Source: Trichobilharzia regenti
Lineage: Eukaryota > Platyhelminthes > Trematoda > Strigeidida > Schistosomatidae
Assembly: GCA_944472135.2 (NCBI GenBank)
Contig: OX235270.1
Span: 134,059,632 to 134,123,631 of the forward strand
DNA length: 64,000 nt
Direction of reading: 5' to 3'
The position numbers and the translations under genes are program-made. Below, one piece after another: positions 35,108-53,818 of this stretch; positions within the stretch are counted from its first letter, which is position 1; the number at the start of each line of letters is the position of its first letter. Below the pieces are notes generated by a model. That model saw only the letters and a program-made list of their open reading frames with translations. It was not told the DNA's origin and made no database searches.

Positions 35108-37400
35108 TCACATGCGTATAGCAAGGCTGCGAGCAACAAAGTACTATGACGCAACCTTTGACAGTTCAGCTTGACTTATGCCGTCCTGGCGTCTGATATA
35201 CGCTTTAACATCTCATCCGACACACGTCTGGTTACGCTCTCAAGACTTATCTACTACCTATGATGGTTCACCTACGAGATCAGTTGAAATGCTCCTGACA
35301 GCTTCGCAACAATACGCTGCAATTAAATGCAGCATAGGACATAGCATAATTATAGACACTAATCGCCAACTGGTTAAGTGAGACTTTCGAACCATCCATG
35401 TATATCGCACAGTAAGACGACATCACCTGCATACTTGATGTCAAAATATTTTTCTCCAGATATCATGTCTTCATCGCTACCACACAAGTTCTTCACAGAT
35501 GTCTCTACAATGACATCGACGGCCAAGTTAAAGAAAAACGATGAGATTGAACAATCCTGTCTAACTCTACTGTTGGCTTAGAACAGCAGTGGTATCTGAT
35601 TGTATGTTCTAACTCTACGTGAGGTGTTACTGTATATAGCATTCGGGATGTTAACAAGCTTCTCAGGAACAGACAACTGAAAGAAAAGTTCTATCGAGAG
35701 AATCGAAGATAGACCTAATATCAGAAAATGCGACGATTTTTGCACTGCGATCCGACTGGCAGCCTTCTAACAACTGACGAAGGGCGAATAAACAATCAAT
35801 GCATCCACGCCCTGAAAGCCGTCCCGCTCTCCGTGAATCAATTTATGACGTCTTTTACATAGCTTGTGGATCAAGGAAGCGAATATTTTAGACACAAATG
35901 GAAATATTCTAATTCACTTATAATTATCGCAAGCGTTAGGAACGCTATTTTCAAAGAAAGACACAACAATGGCTTCATTCCACATAAATGAAACAGTATG
36001 ACTCTCACGTACTTCTCGGAAGAGTCTAGTTAGTTCTCTAACCAGTATTACCACCATCTTCAAAAACTGTCAGAGTAAGTTGTCTGGGCCAGGTGCCTTA
36101 TAGCGCTTGAGTACTTATAGTTCATTTCGGACTCCTGTTTCTTAAGATATACTGGTATTGATCGACCAGTGGGATCCATGATTTCAGATACTAGTACTAT
36201 GAGCCAACTTGACGATTTCCCAGAGCGCCCTGCCCAGTGTTTGAGGAATCATTATAGGATGTTAGTCAACATAGCATCTACTTGACAGACCGTCTCGTTG
36301 CCGGTGGCTCAGGTGAGCGGAAACATTTCCAGACTATCGACAGATGCAGCTGATGACTACATCTCACACATACGCTCTGACCACCAAATTTCGTGGTCCT
36401 CACGTAAACACTGTTTGACTTCATGTGTAGAAGTCTCATCAGGTTGTTATATTAGCTCTCCACTGGAATGGACGGACAGGTGTCAAAAAGCTGATCGAAG
36501 CTCACAGAAACCCAGTGGTCTACAGCGGAACGCCCTTTCAAGACACATGTGCCTTAACTCGCATTTTTATGACGTCGTGTAAGTGCAACCAGTGTTCGTC
36601 CACATAACCTGTGAGGGTAGCAGCTCGGTCCCATACTTGACAGTGGTACCAATTAACTTTCATTAGCCTGTTGAGGACGCTGTTTAGGAAAACCAGATCG
36701 TCAGATAAACCTGGCACACTAAATCATGATCGGAATCTAAACAAGTGCTTCACAAGGAGGGATAGTTCTATATGCACTCACGTAATTGATAGCTGATAGC
36801 AAAAGGATCTAAATGAATCCAGGTTTCAGTGGTGGAGGAAAGATGCCAGAGAGCACCAGGACGATGATTATGCCCGGAGGTGGCACTGGCTGCACAAAGC
36901 TACCGAGGACTGTTATCACTATCTGACTTGAGACCACATAGTCCTCACCCAAATGACTCTCCTCTGAGCCGAGAAACCGACTTGTGCATCCAAATCCTCA
37001 GGCAGCAATAATATATCTGTCAGACACATGTGCTTGCAAAACTGACTCAGCTGGTTGGAGAACTCATCCCTAATTACATTTGCGATGCAATCCGTCGGTA
37101 CGCAGGTAGAATTCATGGGAAGATAACGATTCGCTTACCGGTTGGTTCTTCCCCTAGTAACGTGGCTTCAGCTCTACCGCTTAGTACGAAATTGGCAACA
37201 GCTAAATCGGATATTGATGTTACATGGAACACATTATTTGGTCTCGCAGATGGAGATATACCAAGCAATTCGTTGGGATCTTGTATGCTGGACTTTGCGA
37301 TGCAATAAGCATCAACAGTTAGGCTCTCTACGGTTCTGGTCAGACCCACCTATTGTCCCATTTGCACGAAAGTACGGACGTTTTAGATGAGATTTAACGC
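35108..37400 (-). pseudogene. Non-LTR retrotransposon, endonuclease to RT, minus strand
   Basis: Minus-strand blocks in order are RTVESLTVDAYC and RAEATLLGEEP (37113-37349), CVPTDCIANVIRDEF and LDAQVGFS (36919-37116, endonuclease Asp/Asn block, with DLDAQVG for DLNAQVG). A KAPGPDNLL-like RT entry block follows near 36110, then SIFDSLDRT near 35720, a GVRQGC-like block near 35570, and YAGDVVLLC near 35440 in place of YADD. Frames are broken by many stops. It is the same family as the + strand copies at 34.3 kb and 47 kb. Confidence 0.65.
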
Positions 37401-37609
37401 AGCATGTCATTTCAGAATAGCCGTGTTAGATATCGTACTGGAGGCAAGCTCCTAGAATGAAACTAGCTAGCAACTCGAAGCGGCAAGGATTGACTGAGAT
37501 TTTAAAAAAACAGAGAACGGATGATGAAAGTAAAGACAATAAAGGACTTACAGACGATACAAACAAAACAAAACAGTTTATACATAAAAACTAAAAATAT
37601 GGTGAAAAA
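37401..37609. other. Non-coding
   Basis: Short AT-rich stretch with nothing recognised. Confidence 0.35.
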
Positions 37610-37790
37610 CGATTAGGTTGTTGAATATATGATCGACGAATTATCCCATGATAGCGTGGAAAGGGGATAGAGAGGGTTGGGTGTGAGGTTAGCAGCTCCA
37701 CATCGTAAAAACAACAAACACTGCTACTGAAACTCCAAAGCTCAAGCTTGAAGGCCTATGTTGCACTAGGGTCGTAAAAAAATAAAATTA
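37610..37790 (+). repeat. SINE body (tRNA-headed family)
   Basis: GGGTTGGGTGTGAGGTTAGC, then CTGCTACTGAAACTCCAAAG and an A-rich end match the body of the copies at 865 and 4981. Confidence 0.5.
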
Positions 37791-37814
37791 GAATTCCGCA
37801 TTGGTTGTCATTAC

Positions 37815-38220
37815 GTCACTTGTGTAAAGGCCGAGATACTACCCAGATGCCCATACAGAAGCAGGTGGTTATCGTCAGGGTCTATTTGACTTGAAATCAG
37901 ATCCACAAGGCAGTAGAGTGGAGTCAGTTTGTGTCCCTATGGTTGCAAGTGACCAAACCAGGTTTATACGCCACGCAAGCCTTTCAGATTCCGGAGAACA
38001 TGTGCGTGAAATCAAGGTTTTTTGTTCCGTAATAGGCGTCACATATTCGCAATCTCCCTTTCACCTTTGTGAGAACAAACCTCCCGTAAAGGCACAGAAT
38101 ATAACTTACATGACAGCCCCTATGAACGCGTGGACACATCAGGGGATTTCGAAAGGAATGTGGGAGTCTATCTACGCTCAGCCGTACCAGGTTGTTCATG
38201 GACAAGTTACTGGAGTATGA
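37815..38220. repeat. Diverged copy of the 3-kb GC-rich repeat
   Basis: AAGGCAGTAGAGTGGAGTCA, then AAGTGACCAA and GTTTATACGCC, occur in the order seen at 3270-3345. The 109-codon ORF here shows no recognisable domain, so I treat it as chance. Confidence 0.4.
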
Positions 38221-39049
38221 GTAGAGGTGCGACTGGACTTTATATTCCGGAACAATTGTACTAATGAAGTACAAACACAACCTAATTAAATGTTTGCCAT
38301 TCTCCCACTCCCAACAGTAGGTAATGAAGAAACTAAAAGACATCCTAAATACTTTAGATAAAAACAAATGCTCCAAGGGTTTAAGAAACTCAAGTTTTGG
38401 CACAGCTTAAATATGAACTCACGACAGCAGATAAAAGAAAACTGTTATAACGATTACAGTTCAAAGGAAATAGCCCTGTTGAAATTCAATCATCGCATAT
38501 GACTGCAGCTATACATGCAATATTCTACTCACGAAAACAGCTTTAATAGTTATCCAAACTTCAGCTAAAAACTTAAAACCGCCTTACCTAATCTTATCTC
38601 ATCCCAATGTATAAATCAATTTACCTGTCTAAGTAAGGAAATTTATGTAGATATCATTATTGTGCAATTCAGGTGTGATTTCAGAAAAATGCTAAGTTAT
38701 ATCCATCAAGATTCCTATCCAACCACATCGACTAGTTGCAGGGAGAGAGTAATTACTCGGCGTTTACTGTGGTTCACCATATGTCAAAAACACTACCACG
38801 TGCAATCTGCGCAAGTCTTATTTGCTTAGCTCGCGAAAAGATCAGAGCTTCACTTTCACAGTCGACACACTTGTGTGTTAATCCTTCTACCGTAGTTAGC
38901 ACACACTAGATGCTCTCCTTACTGCCAATGTCTCATGAATGTTTAGTTCTTCGCTGTAGATTTTTGTTACAAAAGTCTCGTCAAATCCGCCAGACATTTA
39001 GACGTCGTTAACGACTTCGTTATGATCATGATTTCTGGTTGAGTTTCAA
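38221..39049. other. Non-coding
   Basis: No gene or repeat recognised. Confidence 0.4.
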
Positions 39050-39260
39050 ATGGAACGTAGGGCTTCAAGCTCCAGCTTTGAAGTTCTAGTAGCAGTGGTT
39101 GTTGTTTTTACGAGGAAGGGTTGCTAACCTCAGGCCTGACCAATACTCCTCCCCAGACTTACTGTTGATCTGGCGAGGTTTAGGTTTAGGCTGGAAATCG
39201 AAAACTGGACCAAGTGAGTAGTTGGCGAGCATTCTATCGCTGGACCAGACACACCTGAGA
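39050..39260 (-). repeat. tRNA-Gly-headed SINE, minus strand
   Basis: On the minus strand GATAGAATGCTCGCC (A-box side of tRNA-Gly) and TTTTCGATTTCC (B box) precede the TGAGGTTAGCAACCCTTCC body and GGAGCTTGAAGCCCTACG end. Confidence 0.5.
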
Positions 39261-39579
39261 GTTTACTACTAGTGTTATTACTCTCACATGTGATGCCAAT
39301 CCGACCATTTCACATACTTATTACTGTAATGAATCAGTTATTTCATTCTTGACATCTTTCGTCTAATTCATGTTGTTTTTTACTTACCACTTACCGGAAA
39401 ATAAAACTTTATTCCTGATTTCCCTTCCCCTACGTTGTATGAATTTCTCGAAACTAAGCTGCATATTCCTTCACAAAACACACATTCAATTCAAGACTAT
39501 ATCTGTCATGCAGATATATGCGGTTTGGATAGGTTTCAGGTGAGAATTCAGTTAATACAAATGTAGTTTTTGTCACGAG

Positions 39580-40125
39580 CCAACAGAAATTTAGAAAGCA
39601 ACGAACACAGGACATCTATCTTCCCTAGTTTGAGATTAATCAACAGCGAACCCCCATGACTACGTCAGAAGCCAAACCCAGCACTCTCACATCAGAGACT
39701 GTACTCTCCCATTGAATCATTAGGTCGCTGTCTGTCAGTCAGAGATTCATAGTCCAACTAGTCAGACACGGGGACAATTACTTGCCCATGACATCGGCTG
39801 GCGGTTGCGCTAAATACATATCACGAATTGATAGAAGTTGGAACTCATGGGCCATTGTATCGAGGTCCCAGCGGTTTAATGGCCCGGTAAACCGAAAACC
39901 CTGGACTCGAGCACCAGTGGGTGCGTACTAGTGAAGAGTCCCAAACTAGAAGGAAGCCTTCAATAGTTCTCTCTCTCAGCTCGTGACCAGTCAAATCCCT
40001 GCAAGCCAACACCCAACTGCTAGCTGTCTCCATATTCGGCTTAGAGGACTGTTTCTGGTGGGCACACATTGCAGAAGAGCCCTCATTCGGTACAAAACAA
40101 CTGCTAAATGCTCACTGGTTTTAAA
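39580..40125. repeat. Degenerate Sm-alpha-like SINE cluster
   Basis: A reversed, heavily mutated unit (39580-39740) is followed by a forward unit (39815-39970) with GAACTCATGGGCCATTGTAT and GTGAAGAGTCCCAAACTAGA, then another partial head (40045-40125). No intact ribozyme core. Confidence 0.5.
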
Positions 40126-40854
40126 TATTTCCTAATCGATACCGGTTGGTGTCAAAATGCAACTTACAATAATTCTGTTCCTTAAATTAGTCATCCTCTG
40201 TTTGAAAACTCATTCGCCACATAATTCACCACCGATGACTCAAAACTTGAATCAAAGTATCCTTCAGCTCCAGGGGATTTTATGGTATCTGCTACCTATA
40301 TATAAATATATCACATAGGGATGTTCGGTCGCTTCGTTCAATAATGAGAATACCTAGATAGAAACTTGTACTGCTATACCAGGAAGTGACTAGAACCAAC
40401 ATATGCCCTGAACCCAGTTCTAACAAGACTGCCATTATTGGTCTATTTGTTAGATGACAAGAATTCCACGACATACAACTGATAGACACGAATAACTAAG
40501 GAAAACTCAGTTTTACTCTTATAGTGATGAAGCTCCAGTTTTACATCACCTTACGCTGAAGTAACCTACTCTCATTACTAAGATGGTTTTCCCATTTCAA
40601 TGTGCATATTTTTTCCTGAACATTCCTCTAGACTATAAGTCACTGTTTCAGTAATGTACCAATTATCATACAATACTTAACTGAAATAAATTTTTCCTCT
40701 ACAGTTTTAATTGCTATTGCCTCGAACCATCTAATAACAAGTTATTCTGAATGTACCGTGATGGCAAGTCACACTGCAAACTTGACTGATAGAATTCAGT
40801 TAGCACCAGATATTACACTAGCGTACCATCAAAAATATCCAATACAGTCCTACA
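40126..40854. other. Non-coding
   Basis: No gene or repeat recognised apart from GACTTGACTGAT-like similarity at 40780 to 8795. Confidence 0.4.
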
Positions 40855-41045
40855 GGTTATTCAGGATTCTGAATAGCTCGGTGGTAATGTCTCTGACTGC
40901 AGTACAGGGTGACGGGGAATCGAACCTCAGAAGGGATACGAGTTTCTTCGAGGTTGCAGTCACGCCTTGCTGATGAGTGCCAACCAAGCACTTACCTACG
41001 GCAAGCAAGACTTCCTGCCGATTACCTCCAACTATCTAATATGGT
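40855..41045 (+). repeat. tRNA-like SINE, third type
   Basis: AGCTCGGTGGTAATGTCTCT (A-box side) and GGGGAATCGAACCTC (B box) match the layout of 31540-31730. Confidence 0.45.
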
Positions 41046-44000
41046 CGCGATTTATTTGGCAGTGAAACTTAGGTGCTCATTTATTTTGGTGGTGTAATCA
41101 CGGAAACTAGAATTCCTAATTAAGCATCAAAGGATTAACCACTAGGTCCCTGAGACAGTTGGCACACGAGTACTAACTACATATTGATTAATAACTGCAG
41201 CCAACGTGGTATCGAAATGGTTAACATACATATGCATCTACCAGTTCTCTTCGAAATCTACATTAATAAACCGCTCATACATAAATCATCATCAAAATGC
41301 TGTAGTATATTTGCTTGGAAAAATTTCTTCTCAACAAGCGAAGGCGATATGCTCTGCTTTTTTAAAGCTGTCTCAAAGGTGTACCCAAATAAGTTCTAAA
41401 AGTAATTAAATTAATGAATCATTTTATACGGAATGCAACCGATTGTTCCTTATGTTCGAAAATCACATGATGGATGCTTAGTAGACATTTTTATCTACTT
41501 TCTTATGACGATAATAATTCATAAACATTTCTTTCTGAAATCACGAGTTGTTACGATGTGCCGAATGGTTTAATTACTTTTAAAATGTATTGACATATGA
41601 AGTCAATCTAGGGATTAACTGAGAAAACAAAGCACGCTCACCCCATAAAGATACTACCGGTGAACGACACAAGTTCGGAAGATTTGTGGAGGTAGTTAGT
41701 AATCTCCTCTACTGATTCATGGCTTATCTTGGTTTAAATACTCCCAATCTGTTTATATCCTTTAAAGTGCCTGTAAACGTTCTCTACCCAGTGTAAATGC
41801 CAGTTCGTATTACCGTTAAGTTTGAGGTAGCCGTTAACTGATCGGATAGTGAAAACTGCTTACATGACTTTACGTTACAATAAAAAGTGGGATTTCAGCA
41901 TCATACTGGTGATTGACAATAAACAATAGATAACACTAACACTGTGATTACAGACTTATGTTTACAAATAAGCCTGAAGGACTCCTGAAACACTTCCCAT
42001 CAGACTATTCTGGAGAATAGAGATTACGAAAAAGTACCACTAACTGTCAGAGAACAAGTTAAGTGGCAGTAGCTATTTCGTTACCACACGCTTTAGTTAC
42101 TCTGTGGTTTGACTGGAAGAGTTCCCTGCTGTGCAGATAGCCTATGAAACGACTAAAACCATGTTCTTGGGGAAGTCTACCTCACTGTTCCTTAACTGAA
42201 TCGGAAATCGCAACCAGATTATTGGAGATCATCATACACGGACTTCACAGGCAATACACTGCGGCTGTATAGTGAAACAACAGATTATTCTACCTCGAAA
42301 ACAACACTACATTAAGTATTTCCCTTTAGACTTTTACCAATATGTTGTACCAAACTTGATCAGGAATGAGAAGTGGACAAAACGACTTTATAAAAAGGAG
42401 CCACTGTAAGCTGAATATCCAGCTGTCCTTTTGTGCGCACACAGAAGTGATGCTGCCGCCTACAATGTCCAACAGTACCCTCTGCAATTAACTGTGACGT
42501 TTGTTAAAGCTACACAGGCCAATAATCCGTAAAAACGATGCAGCTTGTTACCACGCTTCACTTCAAAGTATATTGTAAATAAATGAACTTCGAGTTAACT
42601 CCTGGACCTCACAAATGCATTAGGTTACAGCAGTCACCATCGGAATACCAGAAAATTCCTTTTATCAAACTATCAATAAGGTACATCTTAGATTTGTGTG
42701 TATGTGGCAAACGTATGTGCTTCAAAGATCCTTGGGAACCAAACCTATTTATTAAAGATTACTTCTTTTTTTCACGTACTTTAACCTGACTACTAGGATT
42801 GAAGCTACGGAATTTATGCTAAAGATATGTGAAGATTCAACAGCAGTGATAGCATCAATTATTGTAGCAGATAGTTCACACAACTCATGTTCGAAGCAAA
42901 CTACTCCTTGACTCAGACTTACTACTATGCTGTAAACCATTTTGTTGTGTGCAGGACCGAGTGTCCTTACAGATATCATGCACCGTCCAAATATCGCTAA
43001 AATTTAACATTCGATATCTCCATTGCATATAAGCTCATTGAAAAGGGGCGGATACCTTATTTTGGGCAATCTGCTACCATGACATAGTGGACATTTACAA
43101 AACTTCCTCAAGAAAACAGCACAAGCTTTTTCCCGAAAAGCACCAAAATGTGGGTCTCTCAGCTATTTATGCTGAATTTACGAGAAAGATATTTGGTGTG
43201 ATGTTGTGGCCTCTTAGATACACATATATAATGATCTGGAGAACTCTATAGACTATAAATACATAAAAATGAATGGTGAAATGGACGCAATCAATATTTC
43301 GCAAGACCATAACAAGCCATCACGGCAAGAAGAACATGCAGCAACATTAGGGATTCATGCTGTAAGCCAACGGAAAGGCATTCAAGCACATTATTCGACT
43401 CTGGTCACATAAATCAGTGGCTTAAGTAGTCCAGCTTACTCAGAAACAATAAATAAGCAGATATCAAGATACTTACAACACTTAAAATTTACGATGTTAC
43501 TAATAAATTTTTTGCCCATATTCTACCTAATCAGTAGCACTTAAATACCAATGAAAAGACAGACCACCGATACAAATTTAATATTCATTAGAGACATGAA
43601 TGAGGCTCTCATTATTACAACCCTTAAAATATCCCGCTCGAGTTACAGCGTCTTCCCGTAGAATGATAATTCAGTAGAAATCAAAATTTGTTTACACTCT
43701 ATGCATTGCATAGAATCCTAGCTCACACAGACTGCAATCATCAAGAGCGGAGTGTTTCTGTATACTACATAATTCTATCTCTCAACCTACTCAGATTCAG
43801 CTTAAAACATTCTCCATGTTAGGCATAGTAACATAGTTTTAATCCTAAAAAGCACGAAGTTTCCAGTAATAATACTGATATTATTGATCTGCATAACCGA
43901 CTACGAAAACCCTCTTGAAATCTTTACACTGAATTCCCAGTAACTCAGAAATTAGTCTTTAAAATTGTTTAATGGTGTAACGAACAATAAAACTTTATAG

Positions 44001-45600
44001 AACGGACACAATAAGTGAGCAAACTGATTTCATTCATGAACTTAGTTCAGGAAAGATTGTGGAGCATATCAACAGTTAGCATATTATTGATCCTTTTTCC
44101 AATTATGCAATAATCAGACATTATCTTCATATCAAGAGGAAAATAAGAGTTTTTTAAAGGTAGAAAAACAGAAGTATGCATATACACCAACAACGTCATG
44201 GCACATTAACAAGCTCAATCATTGGAATGCGGAGAACAAAGAGAAATAAATTGAAGAGGAAAACTTAAGGAAAACCACCTGCACCACAAACATCTGATGA
44301 GTAAAATAACTAAAGTTGTTAAAAGAATTAATCGTAATAATGTAGTACCAAAAGAATGAACATGAGAACAAATACCTCGTGAGATGGTAAAGCGAGGAAA
44401 TGTGTGCGGGGAGCAAGAGTAATCAAGGAAACGTGTAAAAATGACAGGATGACATGCGTATACATATGTATATATTTATATATATATTTATATATATATA
44501 AATCAGGCTTTCCTACAAGTCACTGTCGACAAGTGTATCAACGTGTACGAACAGTTTCTGACGATGGTAGTTCAATTCTTCTAGTGCAGATACCAGGAAT
44601 GATAATGGTCTGTGTAATTTACTGCACGTTACTTTGTTGTCATCATTGTAACAAACTCTGAAAATAGGAATAGGTATTGATAACAACGGAAATCCTAAAA
44701 GTTTTATCTATCACACAACTAGGACACTGCATGCTACCAAAATTTGCATTGCTCAACAAAACACGTGGACGAACAAGCAGGTAATCACATTCATGTGAAA
44801 ATGTGGACCAAAATTTCACAAAGGCATGCATTTGCAAGGAAGAAAGTGGTACAAAGTGACAACATGAAATAAAAGCAGGAGCACAGAAATGACTCGATAC
44901 CTATACAGATACTAGTCTAGCGTCAAGATCTCAAACTTCATTTTGTGTGAGAAACTAATTTGGTTAATACATGTTTTCACTAATCCTACAGACTAGAATT
45001 CAAAATACTTTGCCCAGTACGATAAATGGTGACATAAAACTTTTACTGTCCTGAGTAATTTAGCAACATAATAAATAAAGCCGTGACGAAAAAAACCAGA
45101 TAAATTGAGAACTCATTATTCGACCGAATCCTTTACTCAAGAAATTTCAAAAGTATATATCCTGAGAGGACGGACAAATTGTGAGAACTTACTGGATAAA
45201 ATAAACGTTAACCTCTTCGTCAAAAACCTAAGATAAAACTAATGCAACAATACATACAATACCTTAATAAACGTGATTTCATATGCAGAAGAGTGAGCAT
45301 CAAAGGCTTTATTGTTTTTCCGCATTGTAGAGATAACGATAAACAATTTTCAAGGTTAAAAAATAAGAAAAGGTTGTGTGCAAGAGTGGGAGCGTACATT
45401 TGAATTTTCTAAAAAAAAAAATAAAATAGCCCAAGGGACCATCAAAACACCAGAAGAACTCAAACTTTATTATCAGACTCTTAGTTCGTAAACAACCCAT
45501 GCGTAAACAAAGGGCCACTTAACACGGCAATCACAAAGTTGCTTCACAGATATTGTCTGCTCATAATGAGCATCCAGATGAATGAGTGTGATGTAAATGT
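41046..45600. other. Long stretch downstream of calmodulin, no gene seen
   Basis: AT-rich sequence with scattered short ORFs of no recognisable domain and a TA-rich microsatellite near 44461-44502. It is noticeably poorer in known repeats than the flanks. Confidence 0.45.
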
Positions 45601-45606
45601 TTATTT
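45601..45606 (-). terminator. Candidate poly(A) signal of calmodulin
   Basis: AATAAA on the minus strand, 22 bp after the calmodulin stop codon. Another AATAAA lies near 45309. Which one is used cannot be told. Confidence 0.45.
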
Positions 45607-45627
45607 CTGGTGTTATTTCAGTATTCT

Positions 45628-50574
<4,947 letters not shown>

Positions 50575-51353
50575 CTAATGCAAAATCTGTGTTACGTAAA
50601 CAGACAAACCAACCATTCTTAGAGATGTACAGGTATGTGGACGGTATCCAGATAAGCACGATAACCCGTAACAAGACCGCTTGATATGGACTGCTGAGTA
50701 AAACACAGAATGTCACTAACACAACTGTGAATGAGAAAGGTAGATCCTATTAATATTTAGAAATTAATAAATACTTAATTGAAATAAACAGTAATGACAT
50801 TGAGATGCTGAACTAAGTCAAGCCGCGGAACTTAAGTAGTACTACGTTTAATTCCATTTTGGTCCTTTACAACATAAAGTCAATGGATTGTAAATTCACA
50901 TTGCTGTTTAGCACTAAGTTATGAGTTATAAAAATGGTGACCTCACCTACTCGGTCAACGCTTCCATGTCGAAACGAATGGGAGATTGTTACTGTGCGTA
51001 CAAGACCTGTAAAAGTAAAATTCCAGAATCTCACACTTTCCAGAGAATTAAAATTTGTCGACAAACTTTTTACAGGGGCCAGAAGAAGCTGAAAAATACC
51101 CATTAGGACTTGCGCAGTTTCGAAATTCGGATCCTGCAGTGAAGAGAGTGATACAAACGTGTAGCGGCAAATAATTCCCCAAAATTATTGACCACATCAC
51201 TCATCACTGAACATTGGACTCTGAGCAGCACTGTTTAAGTCAACTTGTTTTGCAGAAGGATCCCACGCAATCATTCACGCTACTTGGTACTCCGTCGTGC
51301 CACGTTCGTGCACGATCACTAGCCAGCCAAACAATCATCTCGCATTCCAGTTT
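50575..51353. other. Start of calmodulin intron 1, non-coding
   Basis: Begins with the acceptor side CATTAG of intron 1 (minus strand). No ATG exon with a good donor is seen here. Confidence 0.5.
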
Positions 51354-51358
51354 GGTCC

Positions 51359-51715
51359 TGTCAATGGAGTTAAAGATTGAACGATCAATTCTTGGTTGTT
51401 TGCTCAAAATCAACTTCCTCAATTTTCGCGGAGGCATCAATACGACAGTCATCGTCTCATCGGTCGCTGTTCAGGAAGAAGTCAGGAGACAACCATCAGA
51501 AGTAATCTTGTGATTTATTATTGTAATATTTGTTCACAGACCTTAATAGAAATATTATTTATATGTTGGTGTTACAATAAAGAATTCCCAAGAGGCCAAT
51601 CAGTGTTTTGGTTTTCGTCCGTTATTACTAAGCGTTTCTGAAAAACTGCAAGGAACAGCGTGGGCCCGAGCGTAGCAAGAGCTGGGCATTAACGGTTTAT
51701 GAGACGTGACTGACA
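51359..51715 (+). repeat. 5' LTR of copy A
   Basis: 357 bp, TG...CA. Contains ACAATAAAG, a likely poly(A) signal. Similar to the 3' LTR throughout but with many substitutions and a few indels, so the insertion is not recent. Confidence 0.85.
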
Positions 51716-51860
51716 GTTTCTGATGGTAGGAACAGACTTTGGTGGATTCAAAAAGTTGGTGAAAGATTGGATAGTTACCGTTCATCTCTCCTGGTGCCGG
51801 TCAAGTCCTCTTTGAACAAGCAATATCTGGAACGTTTTTGGAATTGGGTCAAGTTCAACA

Positions 51861-53816
51861 ATGCCTGGGTCAAAGAAGGGACAGAGTGTCTTGGATGCAA
51901 ACAGGAAAGTAAATCATTGTGACTTGTCTGTTAATTGTAACGATGTGTCTGATGTTAAGCATGACATGGTTGATGTTACTGTTTCGCCGTTCAGGGATAA
52001 TAGGAACATCAAACTCCCTAAATTAGAACCACGGTGTATTGGTGGAAATCCGGCTGATTATTTACAATTTGTAAAGGAGTTTGAGATCATGTTGAGTGGT
52101 ATTTTATTAAATGATGAATTGGAGTTAATGTATTTGATGAGATATTGCACTGGAGATGCTGCAAGAGCTATACAGTGCTGTAAGTTTATGAAGCCAAAAG
52201 AGGGCTACGATGAGGCTATGAGCATATTACGTCAAAGGTTTGAAAGACCTTCGATGATTGCAGGGAAATTATTCGAGGCTGTTAAGGGTAATGGTGGTCA
52301 GTTACAGGATGACTCCAAGGCACTCACTGAGTTTTAAGATAATTTGCTAATTTACAAGAATGCAATGATTTCGAAGAGTTGCATGAGTGGCCTCAACTCG
52401 AGTTTTATACTAGAAGTAATAGCAAGACGCCTACCTACTCGACTGCAAAGGAAGTGGGTGAAGATAAGCTCCCGTATGGAGGATGATGGTATCGAGCCAA
52501 AGTTCGATGATGTTCTGAAACTAGTAAAAGATAGTGTCAATCAATCTATGAGCAAGTTTGCCAGTATATTGAATCTCACCCCTAGAATAGAGCAGTCTGA
52601 GAGCAAAACGCAATCATTGATGACGAATAGGCCTCAGAGAGGTGGGTATCGAGAAAGCTCCATGATGTCTAGTAATGCATATAGACCTAGTGAGTGTAAC
52701 AGGTTTCGTAGTACATCCTCAACAGATAGGTTACAAGCTGCAAGACAAACACGGTTGTGTTTTACATGTTTGCAAGAAAAGCATACAAAGATGAACTGTG
52801 AATCAGTGAGCAAGTTTAGTGATAAGCTAAATGTGAAATCAAGGTCTGACTCCGAATTGTGTGACGATAACGGTGTTGTGAAGAAGTCTGTAGTTACAAC
52901 TGGTAAGCCATTGTTGAATAGAGTGTCACAGAAGAGAGTTACAGTCTCAGAGTGCAGTTCTGACTCCATAAGTTTACAAAGTATAACTAGTCAGAGTGAA
53001 GATATAAAATCTTTGGGGATTTGTGAGGAGGAACCAAAATTGTCTACTGCTGTTAACAAAGAAATTGAAAATGATAAAGTTGACGGTAAAGTGAATGTTC
53101 GTGATAATGATCATGATACTTCACAGTTGCCTTTGGTTGATCATGATGAGATGAGGGATATGCCTACTACTGCTAAGTTAATTAAAGGTTCTGTACATCT
53201 TGAACGTGAGGTAGAAATAAATGCAGATGCAGTTGCAGAAGGCATACATACTTGCCAGACCGTCAGTGTAGTTGATCAGCATATAGCCCACCTATCATCA
53301 GATGCTAATGTTTAACCTGAGCTGACAGTAAAAGACAGCAGTGGTGGTGGTCTTGCATGTAAACAACTTTCTGAAAGTCGAGCAACAACAGCTTCTGATC
53401 CACCGCTAAGTTCATCAACTGGTATCAATCGGTCATCGTTGGTGTTGTCATCCACAATGAAACAGTGGCCCATCAACTTAAGTATCTTGTGCAATGACCA
53501 TGATAGTATTGGTGCATTTGAAAAGACGAAAGATATTGCTCAGTTTGGTGAGAATAAGCCAAGTGTAAGCGAAAGAGTAATTGTTAAATTGACTTGCACG
53601 AATAAAGGCATTTCTAGTTTCAAGTTACTAATTGAATGTTATTATCTTTGGTGTAAATTACTCTGTTTCTACGCTTGGTTGACCAGATACGTCGTGTGTT
53701 TGTTAGTCATCTATATTCTACGATACAATGACATGAGCGTGTTACCGTTCAGATTTGAGGATATAGCTGATAGAGGGAAGTCAGAAAATGAACTCTGCGA
53801 CGATTTTCCAACCTAG
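51861..53816 (+). pseudogene. Gag-like ORF of copy A with two stops
   Basis: A single frame of about 652 codons from the ATG at 51861, broken only by TAA at 52335-52337 and TAA at 53313-53315. The N-terminal part (KLPKLEPRCIGGNPADYLQF, LMRYCTGDAARAI, YDEAMSILRQRF) matches the DUF1759 type of BEL/Pao gag. A CCHC zinc knuckle, CFTCLQEKHTKMNC, lies at 52758-52799. A Ser/acidic-rich region follows, and the last 70 residues contain a Cys/Leu/Tyr-rich hydrophobic segment (about 53615-53730) that could cross a membrane. No protease motif follows. At the first stop, copy B has a Leu codon, so that stop is a later mutation. Confidence 0.8.
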
Positions 53817-53818
53817 AG

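Noticed and set aside
37891..38220. 109-codon + strand ORF
   Set aside because: Lies in a diverged copy of the GC-rich repeat. No motif is recognisable and the minus strand is equally open.
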